A stretch of 64,000 nt of DNA, from contig CAJQUN010000411.1 in the NCBI GenBank assembly GCA_907163345.1, positions 1 to 64,000 on the forward strand, written 5' to 3'. Below, piece after piece: positions 34,075 to 45,402 of the stretch. The stretch comes from Haberlea rhodopensis (lineage: Eukaryota; Streptophyta; Magnoliopsida; Lamiales; Gesneriaceae). The notes below the pieces were generated by a model, which searched no databases, was not told the origin of the DNA, and saw only the letters and a list, made by a program, of their open reading frames with translations. How positions within the stretch are numbered: the stretch's first letter is position 1; every line of letters begins with the position of its first letter. The position numbers and the translations under genes were made by a program.

Positions 34075-36656
34075 TGTAAGGACCCCAAGCCCTTAACCCT
34101 TTATTAGTGTATTAATCATTATGTGTGGCACATGCTTTCAATAAAATTATTCGGGAAGCTCAGATGATACTTTACCATTGAATGGTAACTACAAAATTTC
34201 TTTAATACTCAATGTTATAAGATCATCATCCTAACAGCATATAGACTAATCAAGTTCGCCCAATACCATCCCCATTACATCACTTTTGCATTGTGGGTTT
34301 TTATAAAAATTTGGGCAGAGTCTCCCCATAAATTGAGCTATCCCAAAACAAAAGCACATCACATAATATAATTCCCGGCCAGGGAATACACAATACTCAA
34401 TAGAATACTGAACACAAAGTAAATTCCCAGCCAGGGAAGACACCACACATAAGACGACAAAAGTGGGTTTCAACACCCACATAACACACTAACGACTCTC
34501 ATATCATTAGCAATTCTACCACAATTGCATGCAACATATAATGAAAGAGAGGAAGGCTCATGCCTTTATATACAACCCATATACAAGAATATCCGTGCTC
34601 ACATGCGAGCATCATAAATGTGTATATAAATCTCGGGTGTATATAGGTACTCTATACGATACCGTGCTCCATCAAGCCCTGGTACCACGATCCTGTGAGT
34701 ACATCCAATCAACAGCTCGAGCTCAGCTCCACAGCCATCGATGCACTTGTTCACCTGCCCCAACAGAGACAGCCCCCAACGGGGTGAGCATACCAATTCC
34801 ACAATTTCATAATCATAATGACATAATACATAATTTACGAAAATGTAAATTTTGTGGAACATGTGTGATACTTCCTGGATGGTATCATCCTCATCATAGC
34901 GTACCCCTGTAATAACCCTGTTCTCAAAACAGATAAATCATCAAATCCTGAATATGCAGTTAATCATCATATTGGTTAACCCTAGCCAGTTTCAATTTAA
35001 CAACATCTCATAACATCTTTCTTTATCTAGCAATTTTCTTAATTCTAGATATCATATTGAGATTTCCTTAACTTCCGATACTAGTTAATCACTTCTCTGA
35101 TTAACTACGTCTCTGTTCCTATTCATTACCAATAGGGAATAAAATACAGATATCCTAGATATCTAATCAAATACCACATTTTCATTTCTTACTTCAAAGT
35201 AGCATCATACTATCGGTGTTTGCTCCGTAGTAACCACACCCCATCATTTGCTCGCTTCATAGCGGCACCAAGCATTTCACCATGTGAATCAACATAACGT
35301 AACCAAGTCTCGGTACCATCATAGTAAAACATTTCATGTATTTAAATCATGCATCATACTTGTAAAACTTCATTTAAACTATGCTCGTACGCTAAACGTA
35401 CCTTAAATCCTCGAAGTCCGAGCCAAACCTTGCTCGAGTTCCATGCCCCGAGGAACGATGTGCTAACACGATAAATAATTCACAATTATTTACGAACATG
35501 TAACCCATGCTCAAGCACATCCATAACCCTCAAAATATTGTCGAAACACGACAATTAAACATCTAAAAGACCCGGGGCAGGGTACATGCAGGGAGGGAAA
35601 ACGAATGCAACATATCGAAAAATTGCTCAAGAACACCTTCAATAATTCGAACCCAACCAACACAAATCAAACCCAAATAATCACCATAATTCATCTAACA
35701 CATGAATTAATCAATTAACAACAACAATAATCGCCCCACATGCCAAAACCCCCAAAATTCGAATTCAAGCCCTAACTTCGAATCCAATTCCTCAATTTCG
35801 AACACAATCAAGCATCATAATGCATCTAAAACATGAATTAATCAATTACTAACAAGAATCATCACTCCTTGTCAAAAGCCCCAATTTTTCGAACCCTAAC
35901 TCACAAAAATCGAGCTGAAATTCGAACCAAATGCAACAAATATTTCGAACCACAAAAGTCTGAAATCATCGACTCAATAACAGCTCACAAACGCCCCAAA
36001 AACAACAGAAAAATCGTACCAAGAACATACCAAAATCGAGCCCCAAAAATCGGATGAACTCCAGTTTTCGAACCCTACGCTTTTCTGGCAAATCCGAACG
36101 CGATTCTCGACGAAACTTCGAATTGTTGGTATGGATAGGAGCGCCTGGAAGAGATGATTCCAACGGCGGGTGGCACGCGCCGAACGGCGGCCGGACGGCG
36201 GCGGGCGGAGCACTTTTGTGCGCGGTGGTCAAAGGGGATCGGGAAAGGGGCGCGCGGGTGGAGAGAGAAACGAGGTGCTGAAATGGTTCCGATAATCAAA
36301 ATCTCGGGTTCAACTGGTATTTATAGCAAAAATACCCCAAAATACTAATAGCCCCACAAATACATCATGATTCATTAAACATCATCTGTTTTCAAAAACT
36401 CTCTCTCTAACTCAAAAAACCCCCTACCGGTGCCCACACCAAGCACCCGAGATTCCGAGTCACACTAAAAACCCAACTCACAGGTTTTCACCGAAATGAG
36501 AATACGATCTCAACCTCGGGATCCAACGATCCCAACTACTCAAATAGGCGAGCCCGGAAGGCCCAACACTTCGATTAAACTCCATATCGCCACGTAACAC
36601 AACTTTAGAGGTTATTAACACTCCGGGATTAACATCCTTAATCTCAGGTCATCACA
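34075..36656 (-). repeat. I 5' LTR (right copy)
   Basis: 2,582 bp, the same length as the left copy. On the minus strand it starts TGTGATGACC at 36656. The TATA box (TATTTATA on +, 36318-36325) lies about 330 bp inside, as in LTR J. The ORFs inside are duplicates of those in the left LTR. Confidence 0.93.
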
Positions 36657-37179
36657 GCACGCCACAGAAGCCAATGGGAGTCCATCAAGTGGACGAGATC
36701 ACTGCTCTTTCGGCTCAATTAGAAGCCATGAACCGGAAGATAGACAGCATGGGAGCAGCAGCAATGCAAGCTCAAACTATCTTCTGTGAGCTGTGTGGAG
36801 GAGGTCATCCTAGAATCGAGTGCCAGGCAGGTAACAGTTTAACCAATCTGTTGAGGCTGTTAATTTTGTAGGTAACAGGCCACCCAACAATTCATACTCG
36901 AATTACAACCAACCATGGAGGAACCACCCGAACCTAAGATGGTCGAACCAGGAGAATGTGCTGAATCCACAACCGCAGGCCGGGTTCACACAAAAGCCGA
37001 GTATGGAGGAACTGATGGCAAAGCTGATTTCATCGACAGAGGTAAGGATGCAAAATCAAGATGCATCGATCAAGAATTTGGAGGTGCAGATAGGGCAGTT
37101 GGCCACATTGATTTCGGGGAGAACGCAAGGTACGCTCCCAAGTGATTCTGTAAAGAATCCAAAGGAGCCATCAAATTGA
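36657..37179 (+). pseudogene. gag: H gag, right part
   Basis: Continuation of H gag after element I: PQKPMGVHQVDEITALSAQL and the zinc knuckle CELCGGGHPRIEC, then a frameshift near 36840-36900. The linker MEELMAKLISSTEVRMQNQD runs on to GTLPSDSVKNPKEPSN and a stop at 37177-37179. F continues from the same point into protease. In H the sequence jumps to the post-integrase segment GTCCAGCTTGGGACTATAAA, so protease and all of pol are deleted. Confidence 0.9.
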
Positions 37180-37985
37180 GAAGATGAGGAGGTGACAGTC
37201 CAGCTTGGGACTATAAATTAAGAACTTTCGTTTTTCCTTCCTCGAGTTTTGTTTTTGATTTCTTGTTTTGATGTGATTTTGTTAGTTTGTTTGTTTTGAG
37301 TTTGTCTGGGAATGAATTCGTGTATTTTCTATGGCAGGTGTGAAAGCAAGAGCAAGTTGGTTGTAGGCGAGGCAATCCGAGAGAAAGATGTTGAGAAAAA
37401 TTTCAAATTTTGTTTGCTGCTGCTGGCGATCGATCGAGACAAAATCTCAATTGATCGCCCGATTTTTTTTAAAAAAAAAGACATTGTGCCTACTGCCTCG
37501 CTCGATCGATCGAGAATTTTTTCCGATCGATCGAGCGAGAGAAAATTTTGAAAAATAATAGGGCACAGACGCAGCATCCATCACTTTCAAAAATCAATTT
37601 TTCTCCTCTCCACAACAGAACCCTAGCCGCCTTTTCAAATTCCTTCATCTAATCTCATCATTTTTTCCATCAAATTTAAATTTACTTCAAATCTGGGAAG
37701 TAATATTTGTTTTAATGAGATTTTCATTGCAGATTTGAAGAATTGCAAGGCAAATTGGGTAGATGTACATCAAAAAGGGAATTCCAAGCCAAGTGCCAAA
37801 TTTTTCCAAGATCAGATTTTTAAGCGGTAATTGGTTTTCAATTCTTAAAGATTGTAGCTTTTGGTGAAATTTCTTGAATTATAGTCAAATTGGGTTAGGA
37901 AGGGATCAATAAGGAGGAAGATTTATAGTGTTGTGTGGTGATAGTTGAATTTACTTGAGTTAGTTGGGAATAATTTAGCAAGAAA
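37180..37985 (+). promoter_or_regulatory. H internal leader with GATC palindrome pairs
   Basis: Non-coding stretch between gag remnant and accessory ORF. Two pairs of palindromes start at 37427/37448 and 37503/37524, with steps 21, 55 and 21; the longer gap contains a T/A homopolymer run. Then follows CAGAACCCTAGCCGCC (37616-37631), resembling the leader after the array in the H LTR. I infer a second transcription unit with its own upstream region. No clear TATA box. Confidence 0.55.
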
Positions 37986-39224
37986 ATGTCGTCTAGAAAG
38001 AGGTCAAAGCAGGCAGAGGCTTCCCAAAAGCAAAAGCAGAAGGAAGCCACTGTTTCTGAACCAGGATATGACGAACAGAAGTTTCTCAATGCCACAATTG
38101 CTGAATTATACCCCACCTACCATAAGAAACCCCTGAGCCGTGAAAGGGGAATGAGCATGGATAAATTGGAATGTCCTGTCATTAGGACAGTCCGGCGAAA
38201 AGGGTGGTTTCAATTCGTTCAGACACCGATTGATGCTGTGGTGCCACTGGTAAGGAAGTTTTACACAAATCTTCGAGCTGTTAGACCAGGGCACCAAGTA
38301 AGTGTTTATGTTCGAGGGAAGGATGTGTTGGTGGATCGAGCCGCAATCAACAATATTCATCGGATGCCTTTAATTCAAAACTGTGCATACCAATCTTTCA
38401 AGAGTAGCAGGATTGACTACGATGAGGTATTGACAGTTATTGGCAAGCCGGGAGTGGATTGGCAAAGGAATGATAAAGCAGAGCCACAGTTGGTTCTAAA
38501 GAAACATTTGAAGCCAGAGGCCCAAGCATGGTTTTCATTTGTCGCCTCGCGGGTCATGCCTTCGACCCACACTTCTGAGGTGACAAAAGACAGAGCGGTC
38601 CTGGTATATGCCATCCTCTCAGGGAAGGAAGTGGATTTCGGCGAGATCATTAGTGATCACATTGCAGAGATTGGGAGCAGCCCACCGACCTCCGCACTAC
38701 CGTTTCCATCCACGATCACTGCTTTATGTAAGCGGTACGGAGTGACATGGGGGGAAGACGAGGAGCTACTTCCGCCGAAGACACCGATCATTGTGGACGC
38801 TCCACCACCTCCTACGGGTCGACGAAGACCTTCGGACACTACACAAGCTGGAGCATCATCCTCTGCTGCAGAACATACACGTGTTACTTTGGACTCTCTT
38901 CATAAGGATCTCCAAGATATTCGCCTGGAGCAGCAGAGCATTCACAGCATGCAGCGGGACATTCATAGCATGCAGAGAGCATTGCAGATGGACCATGAGC
39001 AGGTAGCTCAGCGTCAGATGGAGTTCATGCACTATCAGAGTGCATGGAACACTGCCATGGCCCAGGGCTTTCCAGGTTTCCAGTTCCCGCCGGAGCCACA
39101 TTTCTCACCTTATCATCCGCATGCACCTCCACCTTCTGAGTACCCACCATTTCCGACATATCAGGGCGAGGAGCACCACTACCCAGTTCCCCCTCCGGAG
39201 CATGATGAGGACGACGATCAGTGA
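37986..39224 (+). CDS. H accessory ORF, plant transposon-protein type, intact
   Basis: 412 codons, uninterrupted, ATG at 37986 to TGA at 39222-39224. The N-terminus is basic (SSRKRSKQAEASQKQKQKE), possibly a nuclear signal. Residues about 25-260 form a globular domain of the kind found in many plant Athila/Ogre elements and called putative plant transposon protein: RRKGWFQFVQTPIDAVVPLV, YVRGKDVLVDRAAINNI, AQAWFSFVASRVMPSTH, YAILSGKEVDFGEIISDHI. The C-terminal third has a heptad-like IHSMQRDIHSMQRAL segment and a Pro/His-rich, acidic tail. The function is unknown. An intact frame in an element that lost all enzymes suggests it was recently useful or is simply young. Confidence 0.82.
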   Translation: MSSRKRSKQAEASQKQKQKEATVSEPGYDEQKFLNATIAELYPTYHKKPLSRERGMSMDKLECPVIRTVRRKGWFQFVQTPIDAVVPLVRKFYTNLRAVRPGHQVSVYVRGKDVLVDRAAINNIHRMPLIQNCAYQSFKSSRIDYDEVLTVIGKPGVDWQRNDKAEPQLVLKKHLKPEAQAWFSFVASRVMPSTHTSEVTKDRAVLVYAILSGKEVDFGEIISDHIAEIGSSPPTSALPFPSTITALCKRYGVTWGEDEELLPPKTPIIVDAPPPPTGRRRPSDTTQAGASSSAAEHTRVTLDSLHKDLQDIRLEQQSIHSMQRDIHSMQRALQMDHEQVAQRQMEFMHYQSAWNTAMAQGFPGFQFPPEPHFSPYHPHAPPPSEYPPFPTYQGEEHHYPVPPPEHDEDDDQ

Positions 39225-40589
39225 CGATCGTCGTCATGGTATGTGTCTTTGCCTTTGCATTTATTTTTCTTGTTCATTGAGGGCAATTCACATGCTAAGT
39301 TTGGGGGGGTTTTTGAGTATTTGTATATATATTGCTTTTGCACATATTGCTACTTGTCTTGTTACCATATCTTGCATGATTGCATGATTTTGTGACTAAT
39401 TCATCCTTGAGCATTACCAACAAAATTTTTTTTATTGAGTGAGTTATTCTTAAGAATTGATGAGTTGGAATTGCAACGGTAATACATGATGAAATTAATC
39501 CTCATCTAGATAGGAGTCATGGAAATGCTTAACTTGTTTGTATATCCTTTGTTAACTATATGTCAAAACTGAGGAATAATTTGAGCACTTATTTAGTCAT
39601 GATTGAGTGAAGTATGTATTGATTAAATTGAAAATTTGTGTTAACTGTGATGAGTCTTGAGTATCTTAGATAACTCTACAGTTTAGTTGAAGCACTTTGA
39701 GGCGAAATTTATAATTAGGAACTAGACTTGGAGATGATTTAGGCGATCTTTGGACCGTTTGTGCCTTTCAAGCCTACCTGGTATACATTATCCCTTAGTG
39801 TCCCCTTTTGAGCCTTATTGAAAAAGAATGGTATATGCATTGCATATGATTAGACCCCCATTCAACATTCTTGACAACCTCATTATACCTACCTTGGATT
39901 GAGCCTAAAAGAAAAATTTTACCCACCCCTAGGGGAGTATAATGAATCTCATTCAGTGCATTAAATTGTTATATGTTGATAAGTTCATTGTGAAAAAAAA
40001 AATGAAATGAACAAAAGAATGAGCAAAGAAAAAGAAAAGATGTAGAGAAAAAGCCTTGAAAAGAAAATTTAAATAAGACCCAAAGTGGCCAAGGCTAGAA
40101 AATGTGAAGAGAAGCTCAATGATTATGTGAGAAGTTTTTGAACTGATTCTGTTATACTCTCTTCTTTGCTTCTATCCTACCTTTTCTTTGGAGCCGACAC
40201 CAAAAGACCTAACGTTATAAGCTTTTAAAGTCATGTTGATCCAAGTCTAGGGAATAATTACATTAGTGGAGAAGTGCTGGATAGTAAATTTGTAGAGTAG
40301 TTCAAAGTAATCTTGACTAGGAGTTGATATGGCACATTTTGATCTTAAAGATATGTACATTACTCATGTTTGACAATAGCACACACGCACTTTCCAATGT
40401 TGCGATGTATTGTTTAACTTAGGAGAAATTGCTTCTTGTTAAGTGTTGAATGACTTCTATTGATGTGTAAGTAGGATTTCTGAGATTTTACATATGTTGT
40501 AAAGATGATTCATGCTTAGTATCGAGTTTAACTTTTCTTTTTGAGCTTATTGCTTGCTCGAGGACTATCAAGTCTAAGTTTGGGGGAGT
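39225..40589 (+). other. H 3' non-coding region with two polypurine tracts
   Basis: No coding. AAGTTTGGGGGGGT at 39297-39310 resembles a polypurine tract 1.3 kb before the real one, AAGTTTGGGGGAGT at 40576-40589. The stretch is conserved with F 42142-43341 (GATTTAGGCGAT, ATTGAAAAAGAATGG, GATCCAAGTCTAGGGAAT, GACAATAGCACACACGCAC), so it is a shared Athila-type 3' region and may be functional RNA. Confidence 0.75.
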
Positions 40590-42136
40590 TGATAGGCTTA
40601 GATTTTGAGTGTTTCTAACTGTAATTTCTTCCCATTTTCCGTACTTTTTCCTGGATGATATTATGCTTTTGGTGTTTTTTCGTTTGTTTCAGGAAATTAG
40701 ATCGGAAGTGGAAGAAATGAGCTAATATGAAGATAACGGGCGAAATCGAGGCAAGAAAGGGTTGAAATGAAGGAAGTGAGATTTTCGAAATCTCGATCGA
40801 TCGAGATTATGTCTCGATCGATCGAGACAGACAGTGTACTGGGAAGAAATGAATTTCAAGTCTCGATCGATCGGTGGAAATCTCGATCGATCGAGCGAGG
40901 CAGTAACTTCAGAGCTGAATTTTTCAAAATCTCGATCGATCGGTGAAAAATCTCGATCGATCGAGCGAGACAGTGAGTTTCAAAAGTTGACGTGAACAGT
41001 GCGCCGATCGATCGAACACAATTCTCGATCGATCGAGACGCAAAATCCTGAAGATTTTATTTTCCCTTTTTATCGTGATTTTGGAGGGTTTTTAAGGAGG
41101 AGTTGAATCATTCCATGAGAGAGCCCCTATCAGACGAAAAATTAGGTCAAAAAGAAGAACCCTAGCCGCCGCCAAGGAGATCCGTTCTTCCGGTTATTCG
41201 CCCGAGCCAAAGCCAATCAATTCCGGAGTGCAATGAAGGAGCAATAGAAGAGATTTCGGTGCTACGCACGGATTCATTCCGCCGTTTATCGTATTTCTAG
41301 ACTTTAATCTATTTCATATTAATGTTCAATTGATGTTTTTGAGGTCGAGAGACGATTAAACTTCTTTTGTATTTGATTTGAAACAATTCTAGTTTATTTT
41401 ATTGAGATTTAGTATCATTGTGTTTGATATATTGATTCAATTGTGTTTGAGTGTATTGATGTCTTTTGTTCATGATTTAATCGATTGTTAAGATCAAAGC
41501 CTAGCTAACTTTGATTGATTCTGAGAGTTATAACCGAGATCGAGAGATAACGTTGTAACACGCTCTTTTAATTCATGAAGTATGTTATGATTGAGATCGA
41601 GAGATGATATCGCATACGTGAGAACTTGGAATCGAGAGATTTAGAGTTATAAGGTTTTGATTAATTATGCAACTTTGAATTAGTAAATAGGTGCACGAGA
41701 GTGACTTATTCTGATTTATTGTTAGTTTCTTTACAGCTCGAGAGAGTGTATTGAATAATAGCGAAAACCTTTCACCCTTAGAATCAATTGGTTGATAACT
41801 TGCTTATTCAAATGAATCATTAAAGATAACACAGTTGAACGAAGAGCTTGATAAATTTCTTGAGCAACTTACCTTCGCATATCCGGAACCATTCATTTTA
41901 TTGTTTCTTGTTTGAGTTTCATTTCTTAGTTTAAGTTTGCTTTAGATAATCACATTTGATAATCGTAGGCTAAATATAATCTTATTAATCTTATTTGGTA
42001 CTTATACGTTAGTCCCTGTGGATTCGACAACCCGTACTTAATTTTCACTATACTAAAACTTGACAACCGTGCACTTGCGGTAGAATCGCTTCACACTATT
42101 CTTTGAAATATCTTTTGTTTAAAAATAAAGCGGTCA
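40590..42136 (+). repeat. H 3' LTR
   Basis: 1,547 bp, ending AAAGCGGTCA, with the GATC array at 40794-41035. It is followed by the target-site copy CTTCT. Confidence 0.93.
40794..41035. repeat. GATC palindrome array (H 3' LTR)
   Basis: Same eight motifs as at 25213-25454. The second motif is CGATCGATCG here and TGATCGATCG in the 5' LTR, the kind of C-to-T change expected at a methylated CpG. Confidence 0.93.
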
Positions 42137-42141
42137 CTTCT

Positions 42142-43341
42142 TATTTGGAAATTGATCGTTTCTGGAGCACCAACAAAAACTTTTTTTTGAAAATGAGTTC
42201 AATTAGTAAGATAAGAATAAATCATAGTAGTGGTCTCTATTCATAGATGATACTAGTCTCACTTTGCATGTCAACTTGAGTTTTGATGATTGTAAAACTT
42301 GTTTGTGGATATCTTGTTTTGAGTAGCATGTCAAAGATGAGGAATATATTGAGCACATTTGAGTCATAATCTTGTGAATTGCATTTGTAGTAGTGAAAAT
42401 TTTTGTGAACTTGATGAATTGTTTTTGAGCATCTTAGAGTACCTTAGAACTTATTTGATGATGACACTTTGAGGCGAAATTTTATAGTTATGAACTTGAC
42501 TTGGAAATGATTTAGGCGATTTTTGGATCGTTTGAGCCTTTCAAGCATATCATGATATATATCAATCTCTAGTGTCCCATTTTGAGCCTAATTGAAAAAG
42601 AATGGTGTGTGTTTAACATACTATTAGCCCCCATTCAACATTTTTTGGCAAACTCATTATACCCACCTTTATGAGCTTAAATTGAAAGAATTCATCCTTA
42701 CCTAAAGGGAGTATAATGAATCTCCTTAGATGCACATAAATTGCTATATTTTGATGAGCTTATTATAAAAAAAATTATGAATGAGAAAAGAAACGATAGA
42801 TAAAGCCTTGAAAAAAAAAATTCTAATTAAGACCCAAAGTGGCCAAGGCTAAAAGAGAAAAAGAAGAGAAGCTCAATTTTGTGCTAAAAATATGAACATT
42901 TCATGCTTATACTCTCTTCTTTGTGTTATCCTATCTTTTCCTTGAAGCCAACAACTAGGCCTAACATTACAAGCTTAAAAAGACATATTGATCCAAGTCT
43001 AGGGAATGACTACATTAGTGGAGAAGTTGTTTGAAAATAGGTCTATGGAATGCTCAACGATAATCTTACTTTTCATTGACTAGCATGATTTGATCTATGA
43101 AAATTGCATGGAACTTGAAAATGACAATAGCACACACGCACGTTCTGATTTGGCGACGTGTGGCTTGATCTAGGAGAAAACACAACTTGTTAAACTTTCT
43201 GATTTATTCTGGTTCGTCTGTAAGTGAGATGTCTGAGCTACATGATTGACTACAAATTGGTTTAGTTGAATCTTAAATATTGAACTCTACTTTTTGATTT
43301 TATTTCTTGCTCGAGACGATCAAGCTTAAGTTTGGGGGAGT
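42142..43341 (+). other. F 3' non-coding region and polypurine tract
   Basis: Resumption of F after H. No gene. It is homologous to H 39425-40589 and ends with AAGTTTGGGGGAGT (43328-43341) just before the LTR. Confidence 0.8.
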
Positions 43342-44779
43342 TGATAAGTGTGATTTTTACACTTAATTTGATATATGATTAGGGGTGTTTTTGTAGTGAT
43401 TCCTAGAAAATATTACACGTTTTGGTATATATTTGTATATGTCAGGAATCTAGGTCCAAATGCATAAAACTGGATGAAATGGGCTTAAAAATGCTGAAAA
43501 AGGACCAAACTGAGAAAATCTGGAAAAGGAGGGACCAAATCGCAAGATTAGAGATTTGAGGTCCAAGATCGATCGGCAATGACGAAGATCGATCGCCAGA
43601 TTTCCGTGATCGATCGGCAAATGACGAAGATCGATCGCGGATTTGTTTAATTTGGGTATCACGTCCAGTAGAGATTGACGATCGATCGCGAGGTGACGAA
43701 GATCGATCGCCAAACCCTGAAAAATCGAGATTTTGTTTCCTACTTGGTGATTTTGTGTCCAAACTTTGCAAAACTCCTCCACACAATTTATAGAAGATTT
43801 TCAGACGTTTTGGGGGACTTTTGCCCACTTTTACACAGACCTAGCAGCCTCTCCTCCATCCAAAGCACCACCACAATTCATTGAAGAGCAAGAGCAACGC
43901 AAGGAGCGAAAGAACGGAGCGACGCACGGAGCGACATCCTCGTTATCTTAGTATTTCTGAACTTATTAATTTTTATATCAGATTTTGATGTTGAATTTGT
44001 TTAAAGACATGTCTATGCATTATAATTTGATTATGGTTGTTGGCTAAATTATTTGTCAAGACATAGGGGCTCCCATGTTTGAACCCTTGAGTTAATTAAC
44101 GATTTCGATTTAATTTCTATGATCTTTGCGCATAATTTATGCTGTTAATGCTTGTAAAAGATTAGCTACCTTTTGCATGATATTGGTAATCGTAATTGAA
44201 TTGACCATAGGAGATTACGATACGACGTAGTAAATTAGGCCGTGGGTTTTAGGTTGAGACGGACCAAGTAAAATCTAGCACACGTGTGATAGCAATAGAT
44301 TTACCAAAATCGAAGGCTAGTAGTTTTCACAAAGCGTTTTTCGGTATTAATCATTCAATAAAGACACGGGAGTGATTTATTGTAGGTTAATGCTAGACTT
44401 GTTATAACCGGACCAAGGTATAACGAATGAAATAGGAAAACTCGTCACCCTAGAACATAGAACATTGAATCTTAATTAATAGACAACTTTTGGGGGATTA
44501 CATGGGTGAACCGACGTCTTGATAATTCGTTTATAAATTCTCTTCAATTATTCATCACTGCTGTTTAGGTTGATTTTTGTGCTTAAGTCAATTTAGTTTA
44601 ATAATCATTCCTTAATCGTAGGTTAAATATAGTAATTCTAATTGATCGTGGTAATTGCTACTAGTCCCTGTGGGTACGACACTCCTTACTCTTAAACCAT
44701 TATATTAAAACTTGACACCGTGCACTTGCGGTACATAAATCGCTACACTGAGAATAACTGTTTAAAATAAAAGCGATCA
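43342..44779 (+). repeat. F 3' LTR
   Basis: 1,438 bp, TGATAAGTG to AAGCGATCA. It is longer than the 5' LTR because of an extra segment of about 26 bp near 43744-43769 and small insertions. Its GATC array is 43566-43709. ATCGC at 44780-44784 completes the target duplication. Confidence 0.93.
43566..43709. repeat. GATC palindrome array (F 3' LTR)
   Basis: Six motifs with the same spacing as the 5' LTR copy. The third reads TGATCGATCG and the fifth CGATCGATCG. Confidence 0.92.
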
Positions 44780-44793
44780 ATCGCGAGTTGGCG

Positions 44794-44930
44794 CGATCGA
44801 TCGCGAGTTGGAGCGATCAATCGGCGAGGCCGTGATCGAACGGCACAAGCCCACGATCACGGAATTGCATTTTATTGGGCAATAAGGCAGTATCATCTCG
44901 CGATCGATTGGGCCCATTGGCGATCGATCG
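44794..44930. repeat. GATC palindrome array of LTR E, right part
   Basis: CGATCGATCG at 44794, CGATCAATCG at 44814, TGATCGAACG at 44833, CGATCACGG at 44854, CGATCGATTG at 44901 and CGATCGATCG at 44921. The steps are 20, 19, 21, 47 and 20. Motifs are more decayed than in A and B, but the spacing remains. Confidence 0.85.
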
Positions 44931-45224
44931 CGAGACGCCAAATATTGGTAATTTAGTTTTTTTAATGGGATTTTGGTGATGGACTATTATACAGCTTCTA
45001 ATAATGAATTGTGCAATTGTGTAGAGCCTTCCCAAGTGGCAACACAACGAAGGGGATAAAGTCCAACACCCGTATTTTGGAAAGGTACGTAGAGAGACGT
45101 ACGGCATCAAACGGTAACATGTATTTTAGATACATATGGGATTATGCATTGTGGTTGCATATACATAGTTGAATGCTTGGTGCACATCGTTGTTATATTC
45201 GAGTGATGATTTTAAATGCTTTGC

Positions 45225-45402
45225 CGCTGTCATTTGAAGCGATGATAGAATACATGCCGCTGTGATATCGTAGCGAGGAAAGAATATTTGCCGCTAATAT
45301 GTTGAAGCGATGGCACATGCCGCTGTCACATTATAGCGAGGTTATTGGATGCCGCTGATATGTCGAAGCGAGGGGTATTAGTGTCGCGGTCATGACAAGC
45401 GA
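45225..45402. repeat. CGCT...AGCG hairpin array (LTR E)
   Basis: Six units with a constant CGCT/AGCG (once TCGC/GCGA) stem and 9-11-base loops that differ from unit to unit, for example CGCTGTCATTTGAAGCG and CGCTAATATGTTGAAGCG. Confidence 0.8.

Larger units (their letters stand above)
27515..36656 (-). mobile_element. Gypsy element I, minus strand, non-coding
   Basis: 9,142 bp flanked by GCACG on both sides (27510-27514 and 36657-36661). It has two 2,582-bp LTRs with about 13 substitutions and no indel between them by eye (about 0.5%), making it the youngest insertion of the nest. The primer site is on the minus strand at 34051-34070, so the right LTR is the 5' LTR. The 4-kb internal region encodes no recognisable gag or pol, which fits a large non-autonomous (LARD-like) gypsy element related to the LTR family of J. 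Confidence 0.93.
25008..42136 (+). mobile_element. Athila-type element H, non-autonomous
   Basis: 17,129 bp in place, about 8.0 kb of it its own once I is removed. LTRs are 25008-26559 and 40590-42136. Target duplication CTTCT is at 25003-25007 and 42137-42141. It contains a broken gag, no protease, reverse transcriptase or integrase, and an intact accessory ORF (37986-39224). It is a different family from F by LTR sequence, but gag and the 3' non-coding region are clearly related. LTR divergence by eye is about 16-17 substitutions plus two larger indels. Confidence 0.94.
20626..44779 (+). mobile_element. Athila-type element F, non-autonomous
   Basis: Full element spanning 24,154 bp with H removed to about 7.0 kb of its own sequence. 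LTRs are 20626-22034 and 43342-44779 with TGAT...ATCA ends. The flanking duplication ATCGC is at 20621-20625 and 44780-44784. The primer site TGGCGCCGTTGCCGGGGA and the gag-protease type place it in the Athila group of Ty3/gypsy. Reverse transcriptase, RNase H and the integrase core are absent, so it must have relied on another element's enzymes. LTR divergence is about 17 substitutions by eye (roughly 1.2%) plus a few indels. Confidence 0.94.

Noticed and set aside
37986..39224. The 412-codon ORF as a host gene
   Set aside because: It lies inside element H between its gag remnant and polypurine tract, and has the type of domain found in plant Athila/Ogre accessory ORFs.
20626..44779. A single giant 24-kb retrotransposon
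   Set aside because: Internal LTR pairs with their own target duplications show that H and I are separate later insertions; F itself is about 7 kb.
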